Assembly (NCBI GenBank): GCA_050699035.1
Contig: JBOHDE010000203.1
Span: forward strand, 1 to 7,301
Source of the DNA: WHTB01 sp050699035
Lineage (GTDB): Bacteria; Actinomycetota; Actinomycetes; Propionibacteriales; Nocardioidaceae
DNA: 7,301 nucleotides
Reading direction: 5' to 3'
Shown: piece after piece, positions 1 to 6,483 of the stretch
Position numbering within the stretch: position 1 is the stretch's first letter
Layout of the letters: every line of letters starts with the position of its first letter
Notes under the pieces: generated by a model
What the model was told of the DNA's origin: nothing
The model's input: only the letters and a program-made list of their open reading frames with translations
Database searches by the model: none
Translations under genes and position numbers: made by a program

Positions 1-818
1 AGGGCGGCGGCCGTGATCGCCTCGAGCTCCTGCCCCTCACTGCCCGAGATCGGCTGCCCGGACCCGGTGCGAGCGGTGATCAAGATGCCGGCCAGTGCGG
101 CGACGACCCCGGTGCCGATATAGCAGGCGACGATGTACTTGTTGATGTTGATGCCCGACAGCCGGGCCGCGGTGTCGTTCCCACCGATGGCGTAGATGTT
201 CCGGCCGATGTCGGTGTACTTGAGCAGGATGTGGGCGCCCAGCGCGACGAGGGCGAAGATCCACATCAGCGTCGGGATGCCGGCGATGGTGCCGCGCGCG
301 ATGAAGACGAACACCGGGTCGGCCCCGGTGTAGCCCTGCGCCCGGCCGTTCGACACGAGCTGGGCGAGGCCCTTGAAGGCAGCCAGGGTCGCCAACGTCG
401 CAATGATCGGGTTGACCCGGCCGAACACCACGATGCAGCCGTTCGCCGCTCCGCACAAGGCGCCGACGGCGAGCGCGCCCAAGATGCCGAGCCCCGCGTT
501 GCTCGACATCGCGGTGAAGATCATCGCGGAGGTGACCGACGCCAGGCCGGCGACGGAGCCGACGGAGATGTCGAGGGCGCCCAAGATGATGATGATGGTC
601 TGGGCGATCGCGAGGACGCCGGTGACGGCCACCGCCATCCCGATGATCTTGATGTTGCTGGTCAGGAAGAACCGTGAGTTCTGGCTGCCGATCAGCGCCA
701 CCAGACCCGCCAGCGCGATGATCAGGCTGACGTTCTGCACGCCGATGGTGTCGAGGGCCGTCCGCAGCGCGCCGCGGCGCGCCGGGGCCGCCTGGTCCTC
801 GGTCTTCGTCGCCGTCAC
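1..818 (-). CDS. Sugar ABC transporter permease, RbsC type (partial, C-terminus off the left edge)
   Basis: Membrane permease of a CUT2/ribose-type sugar ABC importer; it would form the channel for the sugar delivered by the neighbouring lipoprotein. I read 272 residues from a GTG at 818 to the edge, where the frame is still open. RbsC-type proteins are usually about 320-340 residues, so roughly the last 60 are missing. A short polar N-terminus is followed by hydrophobic segments near residues 30-45 and 57-80. The family motif GALDISVGSV lies at 79-88, another hydrophobic block at 109-133, and the cytoplasmic loop YTDIGRNIYAIGGNDTAARL at 201-220. The visible end, ELEAITAAA, is where the family normally continues into its conserved Gly-rich segment. 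The GTG overlaps the TGA of the ATPase gene in a GTGA arrangement and has no clear Shine-Dalgarno, so translation is probably coupled. The substrate cannot be read from this gene alone. Confidence 0.93.
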   Translation of the reverse strand, partial: MTATKTEDQAAPARRGALRTALDTIGVQNVSLIIALAGLVALIGSQNSRFFLTSNIKIIGMAVAVTGVLAIAQTIIIILGALDISVGSVAGLASVTSAMIFTAMSSNAGLGILGALAVGALCGAANGCIVVFGRVNPIIATLATLAAFKGLAQLVSNGRAQGYTGADPVFVFIARGTIAGIPTLMWIFALVALGAHILLKYTDIGRNIYAIGGNDTAARLSGININKYIVACYIGTGVVAALAGILITARTGSGQPISGSEGQELEAITAAA

Positions 819-2332
819 GAGCCGGACCGTCGCTCGGGCACGTCGGCCATCGCCAGCTCCATCACACGCTCCTCCGATGCGTCTTCTCGGTTCAGCTCGC
901 CGGTCACCCGGCCGGCCTTCATCACCACGATCCGGTCCGCGAGACCGAGGACCTCGGGCAGCTCCGACGAGACGACCAGCAACGCCATGCCGGCGGTCGC
1001 AAGCGCGTCGATGATGCGGTAGATCTCCGCCTTCGCACCGACGTCCACCCCGCGCGTGGGCTCGTCGAGGATCAGCAGCCGCGGCTCGGTCGCCAGCCAC
1101 CGGGCGAGTACGACCTTCTGCTGGTTGCCGCCGGAGAGGTTGCGGACCAGCTGCTCGATCGAGGGAGTACGGACGTTGAGGGCGCTCACGTACCGCGCGA
1201 CCAGCCGACGTTCGCTGTCCGACTGGACGAAGCGCCAACGGCTGAGCCGCTTCAGGCTGGTCAGCGACACATTGTCCTTGACGCTGCGCCCCATCAGCAA
1301 CGCCCCCGACTTGCGCTCCTCGGGCGCCAGGCCGATCCCGACGGAGATGGCGTCCTCCGGGCGCCGGAACCGCTGCGGCTGACCGTGCAGGCGCAGCTCC
1401 CCGTGGGTGATCGGCACGTCACCCGAGATGGCGTTCGCCAGCTCGGTGCGTCCCGCGCCGACAAGCCCCGCCAGGGCGACCACCTCGCCGGCTCGTACGT
1501 CGAAGCTGATGCCTTCGACGTCCTGCGTCGCGACGTCGCGCAGCTCGAGCACGACGTCGCCGGCAACGCCTGGGGCGGTCCTCCTGAACAGCGACGAGAG
1601 GTCGCGGCCGACCATCATCCGGACGACCCGGTCTTCCGTCGCCTCGGCGGCGTCCAGCACCCCCACCCGGGCGCCGTCTCGGAGGACGGCGATCCGGTCG
1701 GCCAGCTCGAACACCTCGGGCATCCGGTGGGACACGTAGATGATGCCCACCCCCTGGTCTCGGAGCCGACGGATGAGCTCGAACAGTCCGGCGGTCTCGT
1801 GCGTCGACAGCGACGACGTCGGCTCGTCGAACGCGAGGACCTTCACACCGGACGTCAACGCGCGCAGGATCTCGACCAGCTGCCGCTGCGCCGCGGACAG
1901 CCGACGCCCCAGGGTCCCGGGATCGAGTACGTGGTCGAAACCGGCGTCCGCGATGTCGTGCCGCACCTGGTCCAGCAGCTGCCGCCGAGCGAACCAGCGC
2001 GTCCTCGAGCGCGGCAGCTCACCGAGGTAGATGTTCTCGGCGACGGTCAGCTCCGGGACGATCTCCGGTTCCTGCGCGATGACCCGGATCCCGGACCTGC
2101 GCGCCTCGGACGGTTTGCCGAACCGAACCTCGTGTCCGTCAACCAGGATCCGTCCCTGGTCGAGCTGATGGTCGCCGCTCAGCGCCTTCAGCAGGGTCGA
2201 CTTCCCGGCGCCGTTCTCGCCGACGAGCGCGAGGATCTCGCCGGCGCGCACGTCGAGCGAGACGTCGATGAGGGCATGCACGCCCGCGAACGACTTGCTG
2301 GCCCGCTCGACGACGAGCAGCGTCGGTGTCAC
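815..2332 (-). CDS. Sugar ABC transporter ATP-binding protein, RbsA type (two fused nucleotide-binding domains)
   Basis: Cytoplasmic ATPase that powers sugar import, with two ABC domains in one chain (505 aa from the chosen start; RbsA is about 500). Domain 1 has Walker A GENGAGKST (38-46), Q-loop Q87, a signature degenerate at LSAAQRQ (145-151), Walker B VLAFDEP (164-170) and switch histidine H202. Domain 2 has a Walker A with Arg replacing Lys (GLVGAGRT, 289-296), a canonical LSGGNQQ (399-405), Walker B LLILDEP followed by TRGVD (419-430), and Ser instead of His in the switch (VVSSE). This asymmetry is normal for the family. I chose GTG 2332 because it puts the first Walker A lysine at residue 44, as in RbsA, and leaves a 20-nt gap after the binding-protein stop. 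GTG 2362, overlapping that stop by 10 nt, would add 10 residues and has an AGGA about 12 nt upstream; it cannot be excluded. Coupled to the permease through a GTGA overlap. Confidence 0.95.
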   Translation of the reverse strand: MTPTLLVVERASKSFAGVHALIDVSLDVRAGEILALVGENGAGKSTLLKALSGDHQLDQGRILVDGHEVRFGKPSEARRSGIRVIAQEPEIVPELTVAENIYLGELPRSRTRWFARRQLLDQVRHDIADAGFDHVLDPGTLGRRLSAAQRQLVEILRALTSGVKVLAFDEPTSSLSTHETAGLFELIRRLRDQGVGIIYVSHRMPEVFELADRIAVLRDGARVGVLDAAEATEDRVVRMMVGRDLSSLFRRTAPGVAGDVVLELRDVATQDVEGISFDVRAGEVVALAGLVGAGRTELANAISGDVPITHGELRLHGQPQRFRRPEDAISVGIGLAPEERKSGALLMGRSVKDNVSLTSLKRLSRWRFVQSDSERRLVARYVSALNVRTPSIEQLVRNLSGGNQQKVVLARWLATEPRLLILDEPTRGVDVGAKAEIYRIIDALATAGMALLVVSSELPEVLGLADRIVVMKAGRVTGELNREDASEERVMELAMADVPERRSGS

Positions 2333-2352
2333 CTCGCCGTCGCTCGACTCGG

Positions 2353-3375
2353 TCAGGTGCACGCGAGCCCAGCGTCCTGCCAGTTGGTCGGGTCCACGAT
2401 CTCGGTCGGCGCGATGGTCTCCGCAGGGAGGTCGTCTCCGTCCCGCAGGTGCTTGACGAGCACCTCGACGGCGCTGGAGCCGACCGCGCGGCCGTCGATG
2501 AACAGCGCGGACTTCATGCCGGTCGGCTCCTCGGCCTGCCACGGCTTGCAGGCGAGGTAGCCGCCCAGGGCGACACCGATGATGTTGTCCGGCTTGACTC
2601 CCGAGTTCTGCAGTGCCGTGACGACGCCCTCGACGTTCTCGTCGTTGCAGCCCCACACCACCCAGTTCTTGACGCCCTGGTTGGCGGTGATGGCGGCGCC
2701 GGCCTTGTTCTGGGCACCGGTCGGCGTGTTGTCCGTGCCGAGGTTGATCGTCTCCGGGACGTCGGACACGGTCTCGCCGAAGGCCGCGGCCGCCCCCTCG
2801 ACGCGGTCGGTGCACACGGTCAGGTCCTGCTTCCAGGCAGCGATGATCCTGGTGTCGGCGGCGGCCCACCCGCTCTCCTCGTAGAGCTTGGCGGCCTCGG
2901 CACCGACCGACTCGCCCATCTGGGTGCCGTTGAAGCCGACGAACGGCGCCTCGGCCCCACTCGCGTCCTTGATGACGTCGTCGGCGGCCACCAAGGGGAT
3001 GCCGGCCTGCTTGGCCGCGTCGATGACCTGCGGGCCGATCTGCTGGTCCGGGACGACGATGACGATGCCGTCGACCTCCTGGGCGATGGCGGCGTCCAGC
3101 TCGCTGATCGCCTGGTTCGCGTCCAGACCGAGGTCGGCCACGGTGATTTTCACGTCGCCGAGCTCCTCGGCCATCTCCTTGGCGCCGTCGGCCTCGTCGA
3201 CGAAGTACTGCTGGTCCCCCTGCTTCTGGAGCACGGCTATGGTGATCTCGCCGGACCCCTTGGAGCCCCCGGTGGATTCGCCGCCCTCCTCCTGGCCGGA
3301 CGAGCACCCGGCGGCTACGACCGCCATCGCCAGGACTCCTGCTCCGAGGACGTTTCGACGACGTCGCACGTTCAT
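2353..3375 (-). CDS. Sugar-binding lipoprotein of the ABC importer (periplasmic-binding-protein type 1, AraF/RbsB-like)
   Basis: Extracytoplasmic, lipid-anchored substrate-binding protein, 340 aa, first gene of the importer operon. The N-terminus is a lipoprotein signal: four arginines at 4-7, a hydrophobic stretch at 9-22 and a lipobox ending VVAAGC with the lipidated cysteine at 24. A Gly/Ser/Glu linker reaches about residue 42, then the mature fold starts at EITIAVLQKQ. Typical family blocks are VDGIVIVVPDQQ (101-112), IPLVAADD (126-133), the WGCNDENVEG hinge (241-250) and IIGVALGG (265-272). By remembered comparison it is closer to AraF (L-arabinose/D-galactose) than to ribose-binding protein: Lys51, Arg191 and Asn244 fall where AraF has sugar contacts, while the AraF Asn/Asp pair near its IIGIGING segment appears replaced here. 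Substrate is therefore uncertain; galactose or a related aldose is an inference from the adjacent GH59 gene. The start is secure, with GGAGGT five bases upstream. Confidence 0.94.
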   Translation of the reverse strand: MNVRRRRNVLGAGVLAMAVVAAGCSSGQEEGGESTGGSKGSGEITIAVLQKQGDQQYFVDEADGAKEMAEELGDVKITVADLGLDANQAISELDAAIAQEVDGIVIVVPDQQIGPQVIDAAKQAGIPLVAADDVIKDASGAEAPFVGFNGTQMGESVGAEAAKLYEESGWAAADTRIIAAWKQDLTVCTDRVEGAAAAFGETVSDVPETINLGTDNTPTGAQNKAGAAITANQGVKNWVVWGCNDENVEGVVTALQNSGVKPDNIIGVALGGYLACKPWQAEEPTGMKSALFIDGRAVGSSAVEVLVKHLRDGDDLPAETIAPTEIVDPTNWQDAGLACT

Positions 3376-3380
3376 GCTAG

Positions 3381-3386
3381 ACCTCC
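3381..3386 (-). promoter_or_regulatory. Ribosome binding site of the sugar-binding lipoprotein gene
   Basis: A perfect GGAGGT on the minus strand, five bases before the ATG at 3375. It fixes the start and suggests strong translation of the binding protein. The two downstream transporter genes have no comparable site. Confidence 0.85.
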
Positions 3387-3392
3387 GCTAAT

Positions 3393-3409
3393 AATCATAT
3401 TGTTTGATT
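3393..3409. repeat. Short AT-rich dyad AATCA-N7-TGATT near the transporter promoter
   Basis: Five-base arms AATCA (3393-3397) and TGATT (3405-3409) flank seven bases and cover the downstream edge of the candidate -10 element and the likely transcription start of the transporter operon. The same half-sites recur on the other side of the control region with a 3-bp spacer. The unequal spacers make it doubtful that a single dimeric protein binds both. Confidence 0.3.
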
Positions 3410-3436
3410 TATAGCGGATTCACCTCGCCATGGGAA
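3408..3436 (-). promoter_or_regulatory. Candidate sigma-70-type promoter for the ABC transporter operon
   Basis: On the minus strand TTCCCA (3436-3431) and TATAAA (3413-3408) are separated by exactly 17 bp; the -35 matches the consensus at 4 of 6 positions and the -10 at 5 of 6. The -10 lies in an island of A/T (about 3388-3413) that stands out in this GC-rich DNA and is 20-30 bp upstream of the Shine-Dalgarno, leaving a short leader. One arm of an 8-bp inverted repeat (3417-3424) sits in the spacer, where a bound repressor would block RNA polymerase. No equally convincing -35/-10 pair was found for the rightward gene; an AT-rich stretch at 3462-3485 is its most likely promoter area. Confidence 0.5.
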
Positions 3437-3465
3437 GCGTGCCGGCTGCTGGCCGTCGGTGAATC
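3417..3465. promoter_or_regulatory. Inverted repeat in the divergent control region, candidate operator pair
   Basis: GATTCACC at 3417-3424 is repeated in perfect inversion as GGTGAATC at 3458-3465. The arms are eight bases each and their centres are 41 bp apart, close to four helical turns, so both would face the same side of the DNA. One arm lies in the spacer of the leftward promoter candidate and the other begins the AT-rich stretch in front of the glycosidase gene, so the pair is placed to control both directions. The regulator is unknown; the LacI-family protein at the right of the window is an obvious candidate. A chance 8-bp repeat in about 200 bp cannot be ruled out. Confidence 0.4.
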
Positions 3466-3474
3466 AATCTGATT
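3462..3474. repeat. Short AT-rich dyad AATCA-N3-TGATT in front of the glycosidase gene
   Basis: AATCA (3462-3466) and TGATT (3470-3474) are inverted around three bases and overlap the GGTGAATC arm by four bases. The dyad lies about 105 bp upstream of the glycosidase start, in the only AT-rich patch on that side, where its promoter is expected. It is a second candidate regulator contact; evidence is sequence symmetry only. Confidence 0.3.
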
Positions 3475-3565
3475 ATCTAGACAAATGCGCGACCGCGTTG
3501 TTACCTTCGGGCGACCAGGACCGGGCCGACACTGGCCCCGCGACCGGCTTCGTTCTCCTCGCACC

Positions 3566-3571
3566 GAAGGA
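3566..3571 (+). promoter_or_regulatory. Ribosome binding site of the GH59 gene
   Basis: GAAGGA lies eight bases before the ATG at 3580, a normal spacing. It supports this ATG over the in-frame GTG at 3649, which has no Shine-Dalgarno and would shorten the signal peptide n-region. Confidence 0.75.
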
Positions 3572-3579
3572 CGCCGACC

Positions 3580-6351
3580 ATGTCGAACCAGGTCTCATCA
3601 GGCACCTCGCACCGTCCACCGGAGCCCCACCGCGCCGGCCGCCATCGAGTGACGATCGCCCGCTGGGCCGCGGCGATGACCGCCCTCGTCGTCGGCGCTG
3701 CGCTCGGCCTCGCCGCGGTGACCGGACCCGCGGGGGCAGCCGAGCCGATCGACCTGCAGGTGAGCCCGGACAGCCCCGGCCTGGTCTTCAACGGCGTCGG
3801 CTCCCTGTCGGCCGGAGCGTCGTCTCGGCTGCTCGTCGACTACCCGCCCCGCCAGCGCGACGAGGTGCTCGACTACCTGTTCAAGCCCGGGTACGGCGCC
3901 GCCCAGCACATCCTCAAGGTCGAGATCGGCGGCGACACGAACTCCACCGACGGCACCGAGCCGAGCCACCTGCACCAGCGGGGCGAGGTCGACTGCGACC
4001 GAGGGTACGAGTGGTGGCTGATGAAGGAGGCCAAGAAGCGCAACCCGGCCATCGTCTTCGACGCGCTCGCGTGGGGTGCACCGGGCTGGATCGGTGACGG
4101 CGACTTCTGGTCCGCCGACATGATCGACTACCTGGTCAGCTGGCTCGACTGTGCGCGCGGACATGGCCTGCGGATCGACTACCTCGGCGGCTGGAACGAG
4201 CGGGGCTTCGACGCCGGCTGGTTCGTCGACCTCAAGGCGGCGCTGCTCGCGAACGGCTACGACCACGTCAAGGTGGTCGCGGACGACTCCTGGAGCTGGA
4301 CGGTCGCCGAAGAGCTCGCCCAGAACCCCGAGTTCGCCGCCGCTGTCGACGTGGTCGGCAACCACTACATCTGCGGCTACCTCGGCGAGTACCAGTCGTG
4401 CCCCTCGACCGACACCGCCCGGTCCCTGGGCAAGCCACTGTCGGCGAGCGAGCAGGGTTCCCAGCACTACGACACCGGAGCGACCGCGTGGGCCCGGTCG
4501 GTCAACCGGGCCTATGTCGACGGTCGGATCACGTCTTCGATCAACTGGTCGACCGTGTGGTCCGCGTACGCCGGGCTGCCGTTCGAGGGCGCCGGGCTGA
4601 TGCTCGCCAACGAGCCGTGGTCCGGTGCGTACGAGGTCGGCAAGAGCATTTGGGTGACCGGCCACACCACGCAGTTCACCCGTCGCGGCTGGCGCTACGT
4701 CGACGACGCCAGCCGGCGGATTCCCGGCGGCAGCGTCGTCACCCTGCGCGACCCGGCCGACGGGGCGTGGAGCAGCATCGTCGAGACCGCCGACGCGGAC
4801 AGCGAACAGACGCTGAGCTACGAGCTCGCCGACGGAATGGACGCCGGCGACGTGCACGTCTGGGAGAGCGACCTGGACTCGTCGGACTCCGACGACTGGT
4901 TCGTCAAGTCCGCCGACATCCGCCCGAGCAACGGCCGCTTCACGTTCACGGCGAAACCTGGACACCACTACTCGATCACGACGACCGCCGGGCAGGGCAA
5001 GGGCACCGCGACGTCCCCCCAGTCGCTCGCCTGGCGGCTGCCGTACCAGGACGACTTCGACGACTACGCGACCGGCAGCACGCCCCGGTACTTCTCCGAC
5101 CTGGGCAGCGTGTTCGAGGTCGCACCCTGCACCGGTCGTGACGGCGGCTGCCTCCGGTCGGTCGTCGACCATCAGCCGATCCAGTGGAACAACGTCGCCA
5201 ACTACCCGCTGACCGTGATCGGCGACCAGCAGAACTGGCGCAACTACCGGGTGCAGATCGACGCCCTGCTGGAGCAGTCCGGCGGCGGCGTCGAGCTGGC
5301 TGGCCGGAGCACCAACGGGACCGGCGGCTACCGCCTGCAGGTCCAGGACGACGGTAGCTGGAGGTTGTGGCGCGGCGGCGACAACCGCACCCTCGCCTCC
5401 GGTGCGGCAGCCTTCGGAGTCGGGCGCTGGCACACCCTGGCCCTCGACTTCGACGGCGACCGCATCCGGGCGTTCCTCGACGGCGACCTGCTGGCGGACG
5501 TCCGCGACGCACGTCATGGACACGGGCAGGTGGACATCGCCGGCAGCCCGTGGACGACGTTCCAGGTCGACGACGTCACGGTCACGCCCCATCAACAGCC
5601 GGGCGTGCCGACGGTCGACCTGACGTCGCCGGACCGGCCGCGCGTCGACCGCGCCGGCGATTCGTTCGTCGTCTCCACCGACGTCCGGAACCCAGGCCCA
5701 TCGACGAGCAGTGTCACGCCACGGATCGACCTACCGGCCGGGTGGACCGCCGATCCCGCCGCCGAGACGACCACCCAGCTGCAGCCAGGTGAGAGCGTGA
5801 CGGCCCGGTGGACGGTGACGACGGCCGTCGACGCCGAGCCGGGCGGGTACGCCGGTTCCGTCGATGTCGACTACCGGTCCGACGGCGACACGGGTACGGT
5901 CAGCGCGCCGCTCGACATCCGGCTCGGTGCCGTACCCCCGGACGAGATGACCGCCAGTGCCACCAGTGCGCAGGGCGACAGCTATGCCGCGGCCAAGGCG
6001 ATCGACGACGACCCGGTCACCATGTGGCACACCCAGTGGGACCCGAGGGAGCACCTGCCACAGGCGCTCACTCTCGACCTGGGCCATGCCCGCGCGACCA
6101 CCGGGCTGACGTACCTGCCGCGGCAGGACGGCAACCCCAACGGGATCATCACGCGCTACACGATCGAGCTGAGCGCCGACGGCGTGGCATGGACGACCGC
6201 GGCGTCGGGATCGTGGGTCCTCGACTCCTCGGACAAGACGGTCAGCTGGGAGCAGACCACCGCCCGCTTCGTCCGGTTGACGGCCGAGGAGGCGGGCGGC
6301 GGGTACGGGTCGGCCGCGGAGGTCGAGGTCTACGCGACCGCCGAGCCGTAA
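3580..6351 (+). CDS. Secreted family 59 glycoside hydrolase (galactocerebrosidase-like) with NEW3-like and F5/8 type C (CBM32-like) modules
   Basis: Predicted retaining beta-galactosidase of the GALC family, 923 aa, exported. Family enzymes cleave galactose from galactosylceramide and related lipids; the bacterial substrate is unknown. Signal peptide 1-53: long basic n-region, hydrophobic core 29-47, AGA cleavage site before AEPID. TIM barrel about 68-345 contains VFNGVGSLSAGASSRLLVDY (69-88), HILKVEIGGD (110-119), TDGTEPSH (123-130), RGYEWWLMKEAKKRNP (141-156), acid/base Glu207 in GGWNER, and nucleophile Glu291 in SASEQ. A beta-sandwich follows (about 346-470, entered through EPWSG and TTQFT), then the GALC-type lectin domain (about 486-670; PYQDDFDDY at its start, FQVDDVTV at its end). 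A NEW3-like Ig-fold module (about 677-783) and an F5/8 type C domain (about 787-919) follow; these are absent from animal GALC. There is no LPXTG motif or C-terminal membrane segment, so the protein is probably released. Cys265 and Cys274 lie in a loop just before the nucleophile. It is divergent from a sugar importer, suggesting extracellular hydrolysis coupled to uptake. Confidence 0.93.
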   Translation: MSNQVSSGTSHRPPEPHRAGRHRVTIARWAAAMTALVVGAALGLAAVTGPAGAAEPIDLQVSPDSPGLVFNGVGSLSAGASSRLLVDYPPRQRDEVLDYLFKPGYGAAQHILKVEIGGDTNSTDGTEPSHLHQRGEVDCDRGYEWWLMKEAKKRNPAIVFDALAWGAPGWIGDGDFWSADMIDYLVSWLDCARGHGLRIDYLGGWNERGFDAGWFVDLKAALLANGYDHVKVVADDSWSWTVAEELAQNPEFAAAVDVVGNHYICGYLGEYQSCPSTDTARSLGKPLSASEQGSQHYDTGATAWARSVNRAYVDGRITSSINWSTVWSAYAGLPFEGAGLMLANEPWSGAYEVGKSIWVTGHTTQFTRRGWRYVDDASRRIPGGSVVTLRDPADGAWSSIVETADADSEQTLSYELADGMDAGDVHVWESDLDSSDSDDWFVKSADIRPSNGRFTFTAKPGHHYSITTTAGQGKGTATSPQSLAWRLPYQDDFDDYATGSTPRYFSDLGSVFEVAPCTGRDGGCLRSVVDHQPIQWNNVANYPLTVIGDQQNWRNYRVQIDALLEQSGGGVELAGRSTNGTGGYRLQVQDDGSWRLWRGGDNRTLASGAAAFGVGRWHTLALDFDGDRIRAFLDGDLLADVRDARHGHGQVDIAGSPWTTFQVDDVTVTPHQQPGVPTVDLTSPDRPRVDRAGDSFVVSTDVRNPGPSTSSVTPRIDLPAGWTADPAAETTTQLQPGESVTARWTVTTAVDAEPGGYAGSVDVDYRSDGDTGTVSAPLDIRLGAVPPDEMTASATSAQGDSYAAAKAIDDDPVTMWHTQWDPREHLPQALTLDLGHARATTGLTYLPRQDGNPNGIITRYTIELSADGVAWTTAASGSWVLDSSDKTVSWEQTTARFVRLTAEEAGGGYGSAAEVEVYATAEP

Positions 6352-6402
6352 CCCGCGACGCCGCCGTCGCCGGGTCTGGAGACCGCCCGCCGCCGTCAAA
6401 GA

Positions 6403-6477
6403 TTGCCCAATTGGGCAAAATTCGACCCGGTCACGCCGAATCGAGGTAGAACTTTGCCCAATTGGGCAAAGTTCGAC
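6403..6477. repeat. Two tandem palindromic repeats, 51 bp apart, between convergent genes
   Basis: The 16-bp palindrome TTGCCCAATTGGGCAA occurs at 6403-6418 and again at 6454-6469. The identity extends rightward: 6403-6426 and 6454-6477 match at 23 of 24 positions (A versus G at the eighteenth base), both ending TTCGAC. In the second copy symmetry extends to 26 bp without mismatch (6449-6474). The first copy loses symmetry beyond 16 bp. Both lie in the 132-bp gap between the stop of the GH59 gene (6351) and the stop of the regulator gene (6484). Possible roles are bidirectional terminator, REP-like dispersed element or protein-binding site; the sequence alone does not decide. Confidence 0.85.
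6449..6474. terminator. Perfect 26-bp palindrome, possible bidirectional terminator hairpin
   Basis: Transcribed from either strand it can fold into an 11-bp stem with an AATT tetraloop, ten bases past the stop of the leftward regulator gene and 97 bases past the stop of the rightward GH59 gene. No U-tract follows on either strand, so it is not a classical intrinsic terminator. The neighbouring copy at 6403-6418 read leftward is followed by a modest TCTTT. Position between convergent stops is the main argument. Confidence 0.4.
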
Positions 6478-6483
6478 GTCACA

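Noticed and set aside
1385..2560. 391-codon plus-strand open frame across the ATPase and the binding-protein end
   Set aside because: It is antisense to well-supported transporter genes and its translation shows no known domain, so it is a high-GC shadow.
2363..3307. Upstream extension of the ATPase frame, which stays open to 3307
   Set aside because: This part overlaps the binding-lipoprotein gene in another frame and is low-complexity Arg/Gly sequence. The ABC homology starts only after 2332.
2326..3414. 362-codon plus-strand open frame antisense to the binding-protein gene
   Set aside because: Leu/Val/Asp/Gly-rich shadow with no family motif, running into the AT-rich control region. The opposite strand has a lipobox protein with a perfect Shine-Dalgarno.
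3598..5595. 665-codon open frame on the minus strand, antisense to the GH59 gene
   Set aside because: It mirrors the GH59 reading frame in high-GC DNA, where antisense stops are rare. The protein is Val/Gly/Arg-rich with no recognisable domain, and the sense frame has clear family motifs and a Shine-Dalgarno.
6373..6384. GGTCTGGAGACC dyad downstream of the GH59 stop as an intrinsic terminator
   Set aside because: The stem is only four to five base pairs around a very tight loop and no U-tract follows. It is easily expected by chance in GC-rich DNA.
6403..6477. The two palindromic copies as a minimal CRISPR array
   Set aside because: Only two units, each itself a near-complete palindrome, with no further repeats and no cas genes in view.
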